Part shown: piece after piece, positions 1-12,129 of the stretch
Numbering within the stretch: the first letter of the stretch is position 1
Layout of the letters: each line of letters starts with the position of its first letter
Assembly (NCBI GenBank): GCA_026874595.1
Contig: CM049311.1
Location: 22,064,676 to 22,128,675 of the forward strand
Source of the DNA: Sipunculus nudus
Lineage: Eukaryota; Annelida; Sipuncula; Golfingiida; Sipunculidae
DNA: 64,000 bases
Reading direction: 5' to 3'
The notes under the pieces: generated by a model
The model's database searches: none
Told to the model about the DNA's origin: nothing
Seen by the model: only the letters and a program-made list of their open reading frames with translations
Program-made: the position numbers and the translations under genes

Positions 1-841
1 TTCCTTAAGTTTTATGCACCATTAAGGGAACCAACTTATAGAAATCTATTGTAAGGATATATCCGCTGAGTATTTTTTTTACGATGAGATGAATATATAC
101 TGCATTTTAGTAGGTTAATGAAAGGAGATTTGAGCCGAAGGCAAAGGGTTTTGTGTCCGAATACCTTAAGACACAGAAATTGAATACGAGTATGATGGAT
201 ACGACAGGAATAATGATTTCGATTTGTATAGATGTATAACTGACATAGGTGATAACATAGTATAAATGTAGCGTATTGGGAAGTGTATTAAACAAGCTGC
301 GACTACAATAGCATATAAACTGAGAGCCATATAAACATCTCTATTCAAACCTGGCTCATAGTTATGGGTTAGGTGTCAGTTTTAACCGACTGCCTACATC
401 GCTAGGCAGTTACCTCATTCCAAAGCGGTCAGTCAATCTCAGCAAAGAGTATTATATGTTGGCTCATGATGTTGGCTGGAAACTCAGTATAATCCTGTAT
501 GATTCTGTACATGAAATGCACTTGTGTATATTATAATTGATATGTTATCATTATTCTTATTTCAGGTGTTTTTGTAACTTCAAACTCTTATCCTTAAGGT
601 GCTTCTTTACTATGTTTATATACTTTAGTTTAATTGCAATCAGTTTGCAATAACCTGGTGCTTGACCTAATGTAACTAATTGTAACTATTCCGCAGATCA
701 AAAAAATGTATATGCACATTTTAACGCAAGCGATAATGGCAATTTCACCGTGTGACTCTTATTGCACATCCGTCTATGACGGGACGTTTTATGGTTTACC
801 CACCGTCCGTCGGGCCGTATGTCCATCCGTTAAAGTTTAGT
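1..841. other. AT-rich stretch, nothing supported
   Basis: No coding exon, RNA gene or clear repeat is visible here. Open frames are short, have no domain character and fit chance in AT-rich DNA. Confidence 0.5.
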
Positions 842-1267
842 GTCGCCTCGATAACTTACAAGGGCTGTGGTGGATTTTCACGAAACTCACCTACCTACTT
901 ACCAACAGATTATCTCACCCGAGTTAGATTATAGGCAAAATCAACACCTATTTAATGAGGTCAGAGGTCACGAGGCTTCTTTATTGTGTCGCTGCGATAA
1001 CTTATCAGGAATATGATGGATTTTGATGAAACTCAACAGAAATATTAACCAATATAATATCTCGCTTTATTTGGATTCACGGCAAAATCCATGCAAATTT
1101 AATGAGGTCTAAGGTCGCCAGACTTTGGTGACGCCGCGATAACTTAACTAAAATCTGTCGGATATATTCATGAAACTCAGTATAAATATTGGTCAACACA
1201 GTTTCTCACCTGAATTTCATTCTCAACAAAATTCACACATATTAAATTAGTCAGAGGTCAAAAGACA
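842..1267 (+). repeat. Diverged tandem repeat, three ~140-bp units
   Basis: Three consecutive units start at 842, 988 and 1128. Each begins GTCGC..GATAACTTA, has a middle GATGAAACTCA-like block, and ends near TTTAATGAGGTCAGAGGTCA. The first unit is about 146 bp and the others about 140 bp. Divergence between units is high, so the array is old. Dispersed repeats of this general style are common in marine invertebrates. The exact family is not identified. Confidence 0.75.
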
Positions 1268-1470
1268 TATGAAGGGTGTTTTTGCACGTTTGTGGTGCTC
1301 TTTTTTATATTGTTACGGAACCTAATATAAACAGATCACGTATGCGTGATGAAAACAAATTTTGTAATGGAGATAAAAAAAAATCAGATTCTGTAACACT
1401 AGGCAGCGTAAAAATGTCTAAGGGAATGAATAAAGAAGTCAGTGGTTTTTTTGTTAACAAATAACCATAA

Positions 1471-1476
1471 TTTATT
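1471..1476 (-). promoter_or_regulatory. AATAAA poly(A) signal in LTR-like copy 1
   Basis: AATAAA on the minus strand, about 360 bases downstream of the TATA box. The hexamer is conserved at 2834-2839 in copy 2. It supports a transcript initiating and ending inside the repeat, as in retrotransposon LTRs. Confidence 0.4.
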
Positions 1477-1836
1477 CTTAAAACAACCCTAACATTACAA
1501 TACACTAAATCAATACAATTATACAGTGAAACAGCGGTAAAACAACAAATCAATAAAATCACACAGTAAAATACACTAAGTGCACAGTTCCGAGATACCA
1601 CCTCCGTCACAACGATAAGTTCTTTAAATGTATACTCTCGGAGAATGACAGTCCAGTGTAAAGCTCTTGTAACAATCCAGAAAGTAAACTGAAGTCCAAA
1701 TGCACAAAATCCAGGAGAAATCAAAAATCTATAATTTCCGCACTCGTCAGATAAGGTCCCAGAGACTGACACACACGCTTCTGCGTCCGCTGGAAATCTT
1801 CTCTGCTGCTCTCCCTCGGCTCTAAAACACAGCCCC

Positions 1837-1844
1837 TTTATATA
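1837..1844 (-). promoter_or_regulatory. TATA box in LTR-like copy 1
   Basis: The minus strand reads GAGTATATAAAGGGGCTGTG, a strong TATA box in a GC-richer setting. It sits about 290 bases from the 5' end of the LTR-like unit, as expected at a U3/R boundary. The homologous site in copy 2 is degraded to GAGTATATTATGGGGCTGTG. Confidence 0.5.
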
Positions 1845-2128
1845 CTCTTTACCCCAAGCCGAGGATTTACCACTTCTCGAACAGTCTAATGCTCTTACAC
1901 AACACAGTAAACACGCATTACAGGAATCATATAGAAGAACATCGCTGTGTATGTCTCTACATACCAGGGTCCACACGTGACTCACGACCAGGCGAGAAAG
2001 CCCAAGGCTAGCATGAAAACGAGAGTTCAACCAGTACGGATTAAACTGTGAATGTAACAAACGGCCCGGCGAGGGTGTCACAACACGAGTTACGCCCGTG
2101 TCACACAATAAAAAGAGCACCTGTAACA

Positions 2129-2677
2129 ATATATCTGATGATGTGGCCACTGATATGGCAGCGGAATATGAATTTTTACTTACTACGATGCTGTTGGTTT
2201 CATGGGCTTGTGAATTGTTAAGGGGTCTATTATTGGCTTTTTATGCTGCTTGATTTTATTAGGTGTCTGAGTATCTACGTGGAGAAGTTATTTTTAAATC
2301 TTCTCGTCAGTTACTGTTTAACACAAGGCGATGTTTGGTTAAATAACAGGTGTTACTTCATCATGCATAATATTTAAGCGGGCAGAGGTATCATCTAAAA
2401 ATGACAAAGGTACGAAAATGACAGTAAATGCAATAATCGAAATTAATTGATTAATGCGTATTCGATCCAATTATTGAATAATGCGCAGCTATTAAATGCG
2501 TCAAGTATTCAAATCTTTCAATTTTTTACCGCCTTAATAATATTTCCTTTATCATGTATAGTGCACTCATGAATATGAATATTGACTGATTCTCATATTT
2601 TCCCCATATACAAAGGTGCCCATCTGCTTGTCTTTTGACCACTCTAATTACAAACTCCACATCAAACATGTGTAAAT
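2129..2677. other. Spacer between the two LTR-like copies
   Basis: About 550 bases with no long open frame. If the two copies are the terminal repeats of one element, this would be a reduced internal region, but no primer-binding site or polypurine tract is evident. The part at about 2440-2510 is rich in ATTAAT/AATTAT motifs. Otherwise nothing is recognised. Confidence 0.4.
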
Positions 2678-3437
2678 TTTTACGGAACCTAATATAAAAA
2701 GATTACGTATGTGTGATGAACACAAATTCTGTAACGTAGATAAAAAAATCAGATTCTGTAACACTAGGCAGCGTGAAATGTCTAGGGGAATGAATAAAGA
2801 AGTCAGTGTTTTTTTGTTAACAAATAACTATAATTTATTCTCAAAACAACCCTTACATTACAATACACTAAATCAATACAATTATACAGTAAAACAGCGG
2901 TATAACAACAAATCAATACAATCACACAGAAAATTAATGTGCGCAGTACCTGGATACCAACACCGTCACAACGATAAGTTCTTTAAATGTATACTCTCAG
3001 AGAATGACAGTCCAGTGTAAAGCTCTTGTAACAATCCAGAAAGTAAACTGAAGTCCAAAAAAAGCTTTAATTGCCGCACACGTTGGATAAGGTCCCAGAA
3101 ACTGACACACGCTTCTGCGTCCGCTGGAAATCTTCTCTGCTCTCTGCCCTCGGTTCTAAAACACAGCCCCATAATATACTCTTCAGCCGAGAATTTTCCA
3201 CTTCTTGAACATTCGAAGAATAATACATTATACATGGTAAGCACGCGTCACAGGAATTCTCTAGAAAAACATCACTGTGTGTATCTCTACATACCAGGGT
3301 CATCACGTGACCTCGGCCAGGCGTGTAAACCCCCAGCCAGCATGACAACGAGAGTTCAATCAGTACGGATTAAACATAAAGTGCAACAACAACACGAGTT
3401 ACGCCCGTGTCACACAATAAAAGGAGCACCTATAACA
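2678..3437 (-). mobile_element. LTR-like repeat, copy 2
   Basis: A diverged copy of 1311-2128 in the same orientation. It ends TGTTATAGGTGCTC on one side and matches GGTTCCGTAA on the other. It is about 60 bases shorter than copy 1 because of several internal deletions, and its TATA box is mutated. The two copies may be the LTRs of one 2.1-kb miniature element or two independent solo LTRs. The level of divergence implies an old event. Confidence 0.6.
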
Positions 3438-4415
3438 AAATGTATTTATGCAGTAAAACAATCAGTGAACAAAACTCATGCCATCCTTGTTTACAACCAT
3501 CACGTGTCAGAACAAGAATTGGGTGCATTGACGGCTCGTTTTCATCATGCATAATGCATAATTAATTGTAAAGATGTAACCTGCGGTCATAGAACTTTTG
3601 CCCATGAACACACTGACCCGGCGGACATCGATAGGGTCAATAAACCACTACCCATGGGCCGGACCATTGTTCGCTGACATGACGTGGTGTAAAATAGGAA
3701 ACCTCCCGGCAACGCTGATTTCCATAATAAGTGGTTTGGACATTAAGATATGCAAAGCTCGGCCTTGACGCACGCATGTTTTCTTAATCCAGGGGGGATC
3801 CAGCCCCCCCCCCCCCCCCTTATTACTGGGAAAACCTTCTTGCAGTGTTTTTCCTACGGAAATTTGAAGTTAATTTCTCCTTGGCTTTCCGGTTGCATAG
3901 GCAGTTTTATTCCAAACGGTAATCCCCTCCCTGATCAAAGTCCTGGACCCACCAAGGTAATTAAGTGAACAGTTGGTAAGGTGAGTGATCTGACAAACCA
4001 GATTTCCAAAAATACACTGATAATGAAGTCTGCTTATATTTTATCTCTATGAGCTTATGACCATTATGAATCACAGCTTGAAGTATCGAGAAACAAAATC
4101 AGTCAAACTATGTTTTATTATAGCCCCGCCAGGAGGTTTAATGTCTTTATCGTCGCTGGTTGATTACGTGGGTGACTGTTTTACTGTTAGTAAAAAACTC
4201 AAAAGGTTGTGAACATATTTAAATAGAATTTGCGGAGGATTAGGGTTACACCCAAGGAGCATTCTGATTCATATGTATATGCTTTTTTTCAAATTATTCA
4301 TTAACATCACAAGTTCTGTTTATTTTTCTATAATTTACGTACAGTGGAAAATGATTGATTTAGTGGAGAAAATATACAATTTGAGAACAGTGTGTATGTA
4401 TGGATATTTATTTAT
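3438..4415. other. Mostly unannotated; G6/C16 block inside
   Basis: No gene is supported. At 3792-3819 there is a G6-GATCCAG-C16 arrangement, resembling the GGATCC-type repeat ends seen elsewhere in the window (14.7, 61.2 kb). The rest is ordinary AT-rich sequence. Confidence 0.4.
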
Positions 4416-4505
4416 TCTATATGCATGTATGTACGTATGCATGTATATATGTATATATATGTATATTTGTAAGTGTGCGTGCATGTATCTGTATGTGTAT
4501 TTTCT
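4416..4505 (+). repeat. ATGT-rich imperfect microsatellite
   Basis: Runs of ATGT, GTAT and ATAT tetranucleotides interrupted by single changes. The apparent ORFs on both strands here are products of this simple sequence. Confidence 0.7.
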
Positions 4506-6194
4506 CATGCATTTTTCCATGAAAACATATATGCAGTCACATACACAAAACTATTTAAAATAATAACATTTTACGTTAATATAGGGGCTAAAACGCGTTC
4601 CGTCCCTCTGTCCGTCCATAATACTTAAACCATGTTAGTTATAATGTCATCACATAGACGTTTAGTAGGTAGACGCCCCTCATAGTGATGACATATCGAC
4701 ATGATAGATGGCCTATGTGGTATGGCTGTGACACATTAAACAATCCCATAGTAAACACTCCATCTGTCACCCACAACTACCTCGATTCAGATTTCAGATG
4801 GATGGGGGGCCCTAGGCACACAACTGGCCCGGTAATGGAAGAGATTTATCTATAGGAAATCTGGCAAAATAATTATAACACGCTTACTTTACAATATTTA
4901 TCTTTCTTCATGTAAGCGTAATTAAGTCTTTGTCTGTTTGCTAATGGCCCTTTTTTTACTTGCAGCTTAACTGCATCGGTAATTGCACTCGACATGATAA
5001 AACATAATCTCTATTTTACTGAGTCTTTTGTATATAGTTTATGGGTTATGGTTGTCTGGGCATGGGCTGCAGGATTCATCTGGCATGCCAATGCATAGGT
5101 CAAATACATTTCAGCCAGGGACTCTGAATGCCAAATCATGTCAATTTCATTGTGACACGTGCATATTCTATGTCAGTTACATCATGTTGATTTCACTTTT
5201 TCTAACAGCCTATGCACACAAACACAACACGTAATTTATAACTACGAACTCATATGGACCTTAATTAATTTTTATTTCATTGACATGAATTCAACCGACC
5301 AGGCTTTTCGTGTTATTTGTCAACGTATGTAAAACTAAGTATGTTTAATTTCGGCTACAAACGTGCACGAAAAAACAAATTCATGTTTAGAGTAAATTAA
5401 ATGAGTCAGATAGACAGAATTTTATTGTATAAACAGTATGAAAAAAAGGATTAAGCTGTTTTAGAATGTCATATTTCTTTGCCATGTGTTACATTAAATG
5501 CTAATAGTTATCAATAACCAATGCTGTGACGTGAGGATATTTTCGATCAATTTCCAGGTCTTGTAAATTTAGCTATTTAGACAAAATAAAAAAAAAAAAC
5601 TATTAAATAAACCATGTAAAAGCATATCCCTCAGTTCAGCAAATTGCATAAATCTATCCATGAAGATTTTTCTTTTCAAAACCATATGGTGATTAAGGAA
5701 GAATCAAGTGTTAGAGTTCTATTATAATATTATCCTTTATAAAACCAGAAAGTGGTGCCATTGTATTTTGCATAGGCAGCTTGTATTTGCGACCAAAATT
5801 AGGAACTGCAGCTTATTTATGTGGCACTGGTTGACTAAGATAAATTAATATCGGAAACTGGGGTTGCGAATGGGCCTAACCTTGATGACTGTTGTTATAA
5901 AAAAACAAGGCCTACAGGCCTAATGCGAATCTGTGCAAAGTTTAATAGTATGAATGGAGGTTTATTTTTAAAATTTAATATTGATCCTCCTAAGTCCTGC
6001 ATATCTACCTTAGTCATTATGGTTTCAGCAAAATGGACGTTTCTGACCTGCAAGTTTCGGACTAGGACATTTTAAAACCAGAATATGGGTAGTCGACAAG
6101 CCACTATGTGTATCCGCAGAAATCAAAGTGGGACGGGTGAAGTGAGGCATGGATTAAGTTGCAAGGGGAATAGAGCGTGGTGTGTTGCATATTA
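4506..6194. other. AT-rich stretch, nothing supported
   Basis: No exon, RNA gene or repeat could be supported. A short TTCCGTCCCTCTGTCCGTCC tract near 4600 may be a remnant of the GACGGA-type dispersed repeat. Confidence 0.4.
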
Positions 6195-6740
6195 GCATGG
6201 ATGTCTGCAGCTTAAACGTGAATGTAGGTGGTGCCACCTGTCATAAAATCGAGAACATTGTCCAGGATGTATAAACCTGCAAAATTTCAGGTGGATAAGT
6301 CAAACCACTGCTGAGATATGAGTGATTTTATCCAAAGGCAGATGAACAGATGGACGCTGTGCATAAGTGATTGCAGGTGGCACCACCAGTTTTGCCTATG
6401 ATGAAGAGGTATGTAAGATCTATACACATGCAAAATTTTGGCCCAATCGGTCAAACGGTTCCCGAGATATGAGCTTGGATGTCTACAGAGTAAATGTGAA
6501 TGTAGGTGGCGCCACCTGTCATAAAATGGAGAAAGCTGTCCAGGATGTATAAACCTGCAAAATTTCAGGTGGATAAGTCAAACCACTGCTGAGATATGAG
6601 TAATATTATCCCAAGGCAGATGAACAGATGTGTATGTTATAAAACTATCAAAGGGCTACATTTGTGCAAAATTTTTAGCCTGATCGGTCAAACGGTTCCT
6701 GAGATATGTGGGTTTATGTGTGGAAACAGACGCACAAATG
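6195..6740 (+). repeat. Higher-order tandem repeat, 278-bp period
   Basis: Two consecutive units start at 6199 and 6477, aligned on GGATGTCT. Each begins with a block carrying AATGTAGGTGG.GCCACCTGTC. Within each unit there are two related half-units of roughly 110-150 bp sharing GCAAAATTT...GTCAAAC...GAGATATG, so the array looks like duplicated dimers. The half-unit markers are at 6279, 6430, 6557 and 6666. No coding capacity. Confidence 0.75.
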
Positions 6741-7570
6741 GAACCTGGGCAGCAAGGAAAGGTCAGAGGTCAACCAAAAATGAAGGCGCTGCAGTTCACA
6801 TGTGACCTGTTTGTACTGAGTGACCTCTTGACTTGGCTGCATGAAGTCAAATATGTTTTCAAATACAGAAAGCCTTTTTCAATTGGCTGCAATGCTTTTT
6901 GTTAAAACTGTATTTACCCAATCTATTCTATAAAACATGCAGAACCCTACCATAGAATCATTCTTGTAAAGTTTAAACCAATCAGCTGAACAGTTTCATC
7001 ATAAATCAGTGTATAAGCTAGAAGAGTTTAAAATTACATTTTCGCTTGTAAAAAAACACATCAATGTAGATGGCGCCACCAATACCTCAAAATCAGATAT
7101 GACATATGTGACGAACATTGGTATAAAATTTGGTTATTATAGCTCAAGCCGTTTCTGATATTTTAATTTTAGTGTGCTTTTTTGGACAGATGACTAAGTT
7201 CAACCTCCTGTAACTCGGCCAAAAATCTCCGAACTGGAACCATTCGAACAAACTTGAGAGAGATTGTTCCAGGGATCATTTCTGTGAAATATTGGACAAT
7301 TTGGCTGGACAGTTTCAGAGAAGAAGATTTTTAAAGGTTTTTAAGCTTTTTCTCTATAAAATCTAAATTAATGCAGATACCCAATAATAAGCTCCAGGGC
7401 ACCAAGTTTCACATGTGACGAATTCTTACATGTAATTTGGAGCTGCTAGCTCCGACAGTTTCTGACTTACAGCCATGGACGGCGGAAAGCCAGCCCTGGA
7501 CGGCGGACGGCTGACGGCTGACGACGGACGGACGACGCTTCGCCATCGCATAAGCTCACAGGTTCGCTAA
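6741..7570 (+). repeat. Dispersed repeat of GACGGA / CGCCATCGCATAAGC type
   Basis: The stretch contains GTAGATGGCGCCACC near 7060 and ends with a run of GGACGGCGGACGG-like units followed by CGCCATCGCATAAGCTCAC at 7542-7560. This combination is a common repeat end in molluscan genomes (recognition from general knowledge). A related end is found inverted at about 39424-39480. The left boundary is uncertain. No reverse transcriptase or transposase remnant is visible. Confidence 0.6.
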
Positions 7571-7837
7571 AAATCTTGGAATTTTAGCTGGAAACTTTCA
7601 CTCAAATATCCTGGGTCTATCTACACCTACCGAGCTTCTTTATTGCTTGATCCTGGTGGTTGATTGGTGACATATCACACGCTTCTTTAAATCACATTAT
7701 GTACAAACAGGAGAACTGCTGTTGTGTGCACTGTAACGTGAGGGTAATCAGGCAACGAAAAGCCAACATTTAAACATTAAATTAAACATAAGACGGTTGT
7801 ATGTAAGACCCTCAGTTGTCCATCAAGAAAGGTACTC

Positions 7838-8166
7838 CTAAGGCCAAAGTAGTTAGTTTCTTAGTCACCGCGTGTCCCCCCCCCCTTAAAAAATGATTTT
7901 GATTTTCAGTTGAAACTTTTTTTATATAAGCACCAGTTGCTCGGAGATTTCTTTCAATAAAACATAAAAAATTAAATTTCGATATAATTTCGTTTTGTTG
8001 TGATACGATTTCATCTGTTTAAAATGGCAATTCTGTTCTTATCATGCCGTCCCCTGATCCTATGAAATTATTACGGAAACTGTTTAATGAATTTGGTAAT
8101 AAAATACCCCCCATGCCCCTCTGATTTCTAAAAAAAAGTCAGAACCAAACCTGTTCTTGGCCTTAT
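7838..8166 (+). mobile_element. Small inverted-repeat element (MITE-like), copy A, diverged
   Basis: The ends are CCTAAGGCCAA at the left and TTGGCCTTA at the right, an inverted pair. The interior shares the blocks ATTTTGATTTTCA, CTCGGA.ATTTCTTTCAA, TTCTGTT.TTATCATGC and CCCTGATC with the better copies at 23657-23992 and 55972-56268. The inner TIR motif GGTTCT..AC is degraded. No coding capacity is present, so it would be non-autonomous. Confidence 0.6.
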
Positions 8167-9735
8167 TTGTATGTGATTTAAATGTGTTTTAAGTGTTCCC
8201 TCATGTATTAATTTTTACTACCAAGAAATATCTATAACAAATGACCCAGTGGTTGATGGATGTAATATTTACACAGAGAGGCACCTTTATTTCACAAGCG
8301 AATGCACTGTTTGATGATGAGACGCTCTCTGTCAGGGAGTGCAGGAACACAGTTTGACTTATTACTTGTCCCAGTTTTGCGACACATTAATTCTTACCCA
8401 AAATGCACTGCGGCCTGGCCCGCCATAATGCCATTGTAAACATATCACTCTTTACTTAATTTCCTCGTGCAATTATCAAAACAACTATATTTTCCACGGC
8501 ACTTTTATTAGCATCAGATGTTGACTTATAGATAGGAACCCCAACCGGGTCTTGGGGGGAGACCGCTATATAAGAGAACAAGTTCTTGGTTAAACATGTT
8601 AAGCACGCATTGTAAAGCAATTATTTGACGATACGCATTATTATTTAGTTCGTGGCATAAAACATTGAAGTTTGATTCGACCAATTACTCTTTCAAATAT
8701 ATTTCGCAGACTTATCTAAGGGATTGTGTTATAGGTGATATGTAAGTAACATTCACGTATGTAAACGATCTGTGTACGGTTGTCACGACAGGTGGCGCTG
8801 CTGTATCGATCAGTTGGTTGACTCCCTAGAGATAGTTTCAGATACGAAAATGAAAACATGAAGTTTTCTAAATAAATACGCATCGTTGATTTACTTAACA
8901 CAATCTATGTGTAATCTAGATTCATTTATGTTAAGAGTATATATTGGTCTCTTCTTCACGCAGCTAAAATACATGTCGGTTATAAATTGGAAACACCTGT
9001 TAAAATTGTTAGTTGAAGCAACAGCTGCATATGTTAATTGCTCCATATTATGTTTTGTGAGAGCGTCTGATTAATTTCTTCTTCTTTCCACGGGGCGAAC
9101 ATTCTGAAACCGAAATTCATGTATACCTGGCGTCACTGAATATGTCATTGGAAGAAATAAAAGCAGGTTGAAAAGTCAGGGATTGATTTAGGTAGTCATA
9201 TCTACAATTAGAATATCAATCTTGCCTTTAGGGTATTTTTAACCTACAGAACAACCCAATCACCCAACTGACCTTTATAAACTAAAGGTAATCCCTTGAA
9301 GCTTCTATAAAAAAAATAGGCCAGAAAACGTGGATATCAACACACACGGGCTGCTTGTTTTGTTTATATCAACGTGTTTATAACATGTTAGGGCCCGACA
9401 AATAATAAACAAATCCATCAAGGGCATGCATCTGGCAACAAGTCGGATAAGCCAGAGCTTTGCAAAGGGCGTTTTGCAACAATTGACATTTCTACCTCCC
9501 CATATATGCAACCTGTCGCCTTAGGTTACATGTTTTTCCCATTTGTCGACATTGCTGTGTTTACAAACATGTTTTTGATAACAAATTCTTACATCTTTCA
9601 CAAAAGCCTTACAAGAACTTTTCACAACCAAAATTACCCTTAGATCATTAATATATACACACAGGAAGCGAGATCTAATATTTATAAAAGGAATTCTGTC
9701 CACTTCTGTTCGCAATATTCTCTGAAACCGTTAAA
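8167..9735. other. No gene supported
   Basis: Short chance open frames only. The part at about 8280-8520 is less repetitive and of more even composition than its surroundings, but no specific feature can be named. Confidence 0.4.
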
Positions 9736-9755
9736 GGGTTGGGGTGGGGTGGGGG
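9736..9755 (+). other. G-quadruplex motif
   Basis: Four G runs of 3, 4, 4 and 5 separated by loops of 2, 1 and 1 bases (GGGTTGGGGTGGGGTGGGGG). It meets the standard G4 pattern with very short loops, which predicts a stable structure. Confidence 0.75.
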
Positions 9756-10631
9756 CGAACGTCCCAGGCCTCAAAATTTGCCTGATACGATTAAAAAAGG
9801 TTGCAGCTGAAAAGAGGGACTCCTCTTGGGTAAGCTTCTGCTACTAACGAGGTATGCATATTTCCGTTTCTCTCTTCAAGAACAGTTTCCTTGCCTTAAA
9901 ACATACAGAAATTTGGTATTCTATGTTTACTTATCATTTTACTATTGCACACCAATTACAAAAATGGCATGGTCGCTAAGGCCATGTTGCTGTTCAATGG
10001 GCGATACAACCTTTGGTCGAACAACAATATACTATGGCATGTCGCTTAAGCTCCATGCTTGTGAGAGGAGAGGCCTTTAGCTGAAAGCCAGAAAAAAATT
10101 GTTATATAATATTCAGCAATTGTTTTCATGTTTACGTTAGGTCTGAAGTAACACGTCGGGGAATGTTTGTAAACGGATACACTAAACACTACCGATGACG
10201 TATTTCCGGCTGATACAGGGTAGGTTCACCTGTTCAAGCTATTATTCGTGTGGGTTTCTGATTGCGTGTATATATACACAAAATGTATGAGGTTCATTGG
10301 GTACAATTTTAGTGTTAAAACACGTATGCAGCCTTTTGCTTTGTATCTAATCATATTAAATTTAAATTTAATTATAGCCTGGTTGACTCTGTGGTTTCTG
10401 CATAGTAATCAGCCCCCGTGTGCTCTAAGGTCAACAAGTGCAGCTTCCCAACAAACATAAAAAATCCTTGAGATTCCTTCAAAATGTTTTATAAATCTTT
10501 ATAAGGCCTTGAAAGTGTTTGAACTGAGCTAATTCTAGTCGGAAAATCCTTAAAATAGACCTTGAATTTCACTCTAATGTCTGACCTGAGCGGACCAAGA
10601 AGAGCGAGACATTATTTTGATCTGTTAACAC

Positions 10632-10633
<2 letters not shown>

Positions 10634-10677
<44 letters not shown>
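10634..10677. repeat. (AT)n microsatellite
   Basis: An uninterrupted AT dinucleotide run of about 44 bases, followed by further short AT blocks. Confidence 0.95.
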
Positions 10678-10688
<11 letters not shown>

Positions 10689-12113
10689 CGATCATGTATA
10701 AAATGGCTGTACTGTTCATTTTTTAATTATTAATTTAATTTGTTTTAAAATCTTAAGTACGTCAGCATTATATTGGCGTATTCTGTGACACTATGAGACA
10801 AACGTCAACTGAAAACAATGGATTTGATGGAAAAGAAACTAAGAATGGAAATACAGCAGACTGTTTCATTTTCTGTAAATAATTAAAAAAAAACAATAAA
10901 AAATCGGATAACTATCCAGACAGTCATGGAAATGTAATCGAAGTAACATTTTGTGTAGAGGCACAATTTTAGATGTTCATGAGACAAGATTTCTTTCAAT
11001 ACGAAATATTTTATTCGCAAAATTTAAACTGTTATACAAAAACGACAAATAGTAGAAGACTTGTGAAAAGTAAAATACTTGCAGGTGGCATCACTGACCT
11101 TATGCATTGACTGAATTCGTGCAAGGTAAAACCCATAGCAAGGTTAAAAGCATCCCATACAACTGCGCATAGTGAGCTAATGAGAAATCAGACCCTTCCC
11201 TTTGTTAGACCTTTTTAAAACTCCCTTGTTGACAATGATATATGTTTAGAAGAGGAACATTATTTCATTAATATGATTAATTGCATAATTATGTTTTAAT
11301 AACCAAGAACACTAAGTACACACTGTCTTCCAAGGTTCTCAGACTCATGTTTTCGCTCACGGGATATCGGTTACCTTGACTAAAATTCGAGTTTCCCAGG
11401 AGAAATAACTGGGATCTGTTTAGGCGTTCACTTCAAACTATCTAAATGTAATGGTTAGGACTTGTAGCTTGCCAACGGTGGGTCAGCTGGAAGGACAAGC
11501 AAAATCCAGTGTTCCACATCACTAATAAAAAGAATCAGCTGAGCTTAAATGTAAGCAATAGGGAACACGGTTTTATCTGTGGACTGTGAGACTGCCATGG
11601 GCGTGCAGAATGTAGACGTAACACGTGACTAAAAACTTCGTCCTATACAAAACCAAAGAATAAATGTGATACAAATGTAAAGTACATTTATAATATTGTT
11701 TCACAATGGAGATTTTCGTTCACCATGCTATGCACCTAAACACCTTAGATCAAGCCTATTGACTGGAAAGTTCTCTCTTCCATATTGATCAGTAAAAGTT
11801 TTGTTCTTTGTTTTCGGATCTGTAAAATGGCCTTGCAATATATTATTTAATTCGATTTTTAAAGCAACGTTCATTATTTGCAGAGCAAACTCTAACATAT
11901 TACACTGAATCGCTTTGAAAAATAATTAGATACGTACACAAGTTTGTTCATGTGAACTTTTAAACCGTCAATTTCGCAATGGGCAGTCGCTCCTCTGCAA
12001 TCTTTGATGATATTGGTTGAGACTAGGGTAAGTTTGTGTTCAGCCATGATCTGTTTAAATCATAAATCATTTAAGAGATTATCAGCGTGACAGACCTCAT
12101 TATCACCTAGCAC
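10678..12113. other. No gene supported
   Basis: AT-rich sequence without a recognisable exon, RNA gene or repeat. Confidence 0.4.
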
Positions 12114-12129
12114 CTGATCACGTGATCAG
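12114..12129. promoter_or_regulatory. Perfect 16-bp palindrome centred on an E-box
   Basis: CTGATCACGTGATCAG is a perfect palindrome containing TCACGTGA, the extended E-box bound by MITF/USF/TFEB-type bHLH-ZIP factors (family knowledge). A TGTGACGTAAA CRE-like site follows about 14 bases downstream and a TGACAG TALE-type site precedes it. A binding role is inference. Confidence 0.35.

Larger units (their letters stand above)
1311..2128 (-). mobile_element. LTR-like repeat, copy 1 (solo LTR or decayed LTR element)
   Basis: Read on the minus strand, the unit starts TGTTACAGGTGCTC and ends GGTTCCGTAACA, the TG...CA ends expected of a long terminal repeat. Short ATAT sequences at 1307-1310 and 2129-2132 could be a 4-bp target duplication, but the context is low complexity. 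A TATATAAA box lies inside at 1837-1844 and AATAAA lies downstream at 1471-1476, giving a U3-R-U5-like order. A second, related copy lies at 2678-3437 in the same orientation. No primer-binding site, polypurine tract or gag/pol remnant was seen next to it. A solo LTR or a very small non-autonomous element is the best reading. Confidence 0.6.
1305..2150 (-). other. 846-base open frame over the LTR-like unit, probably non-coding
   Basis: This is the longest open frame in the window, about 281 codons. It coincides almost exactly with LTR-like copy 1. The frame begins at a GTG rather than an ATG, so it has no normal eukaryotic start at that point. No domain is recognised. In the second copy the homologous stretch is broken by indels that are not multiples of three, so the reading frame is not conserved between copies. 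That argues against a maintained protein, although an open frame this long is unexpected by chance. Confidence 0.3.

Noticed and set aside
3930-3990. AAG|GTGAGT donor-like site near 3979
   Set aside because: No open frame of useful length leads into it and no acceptor is paired.
4335-4563. Overlapping ORFs on both strands rich in Tyr, Met and Cys
   Set aside because: Products of the ATGT microsatellite.
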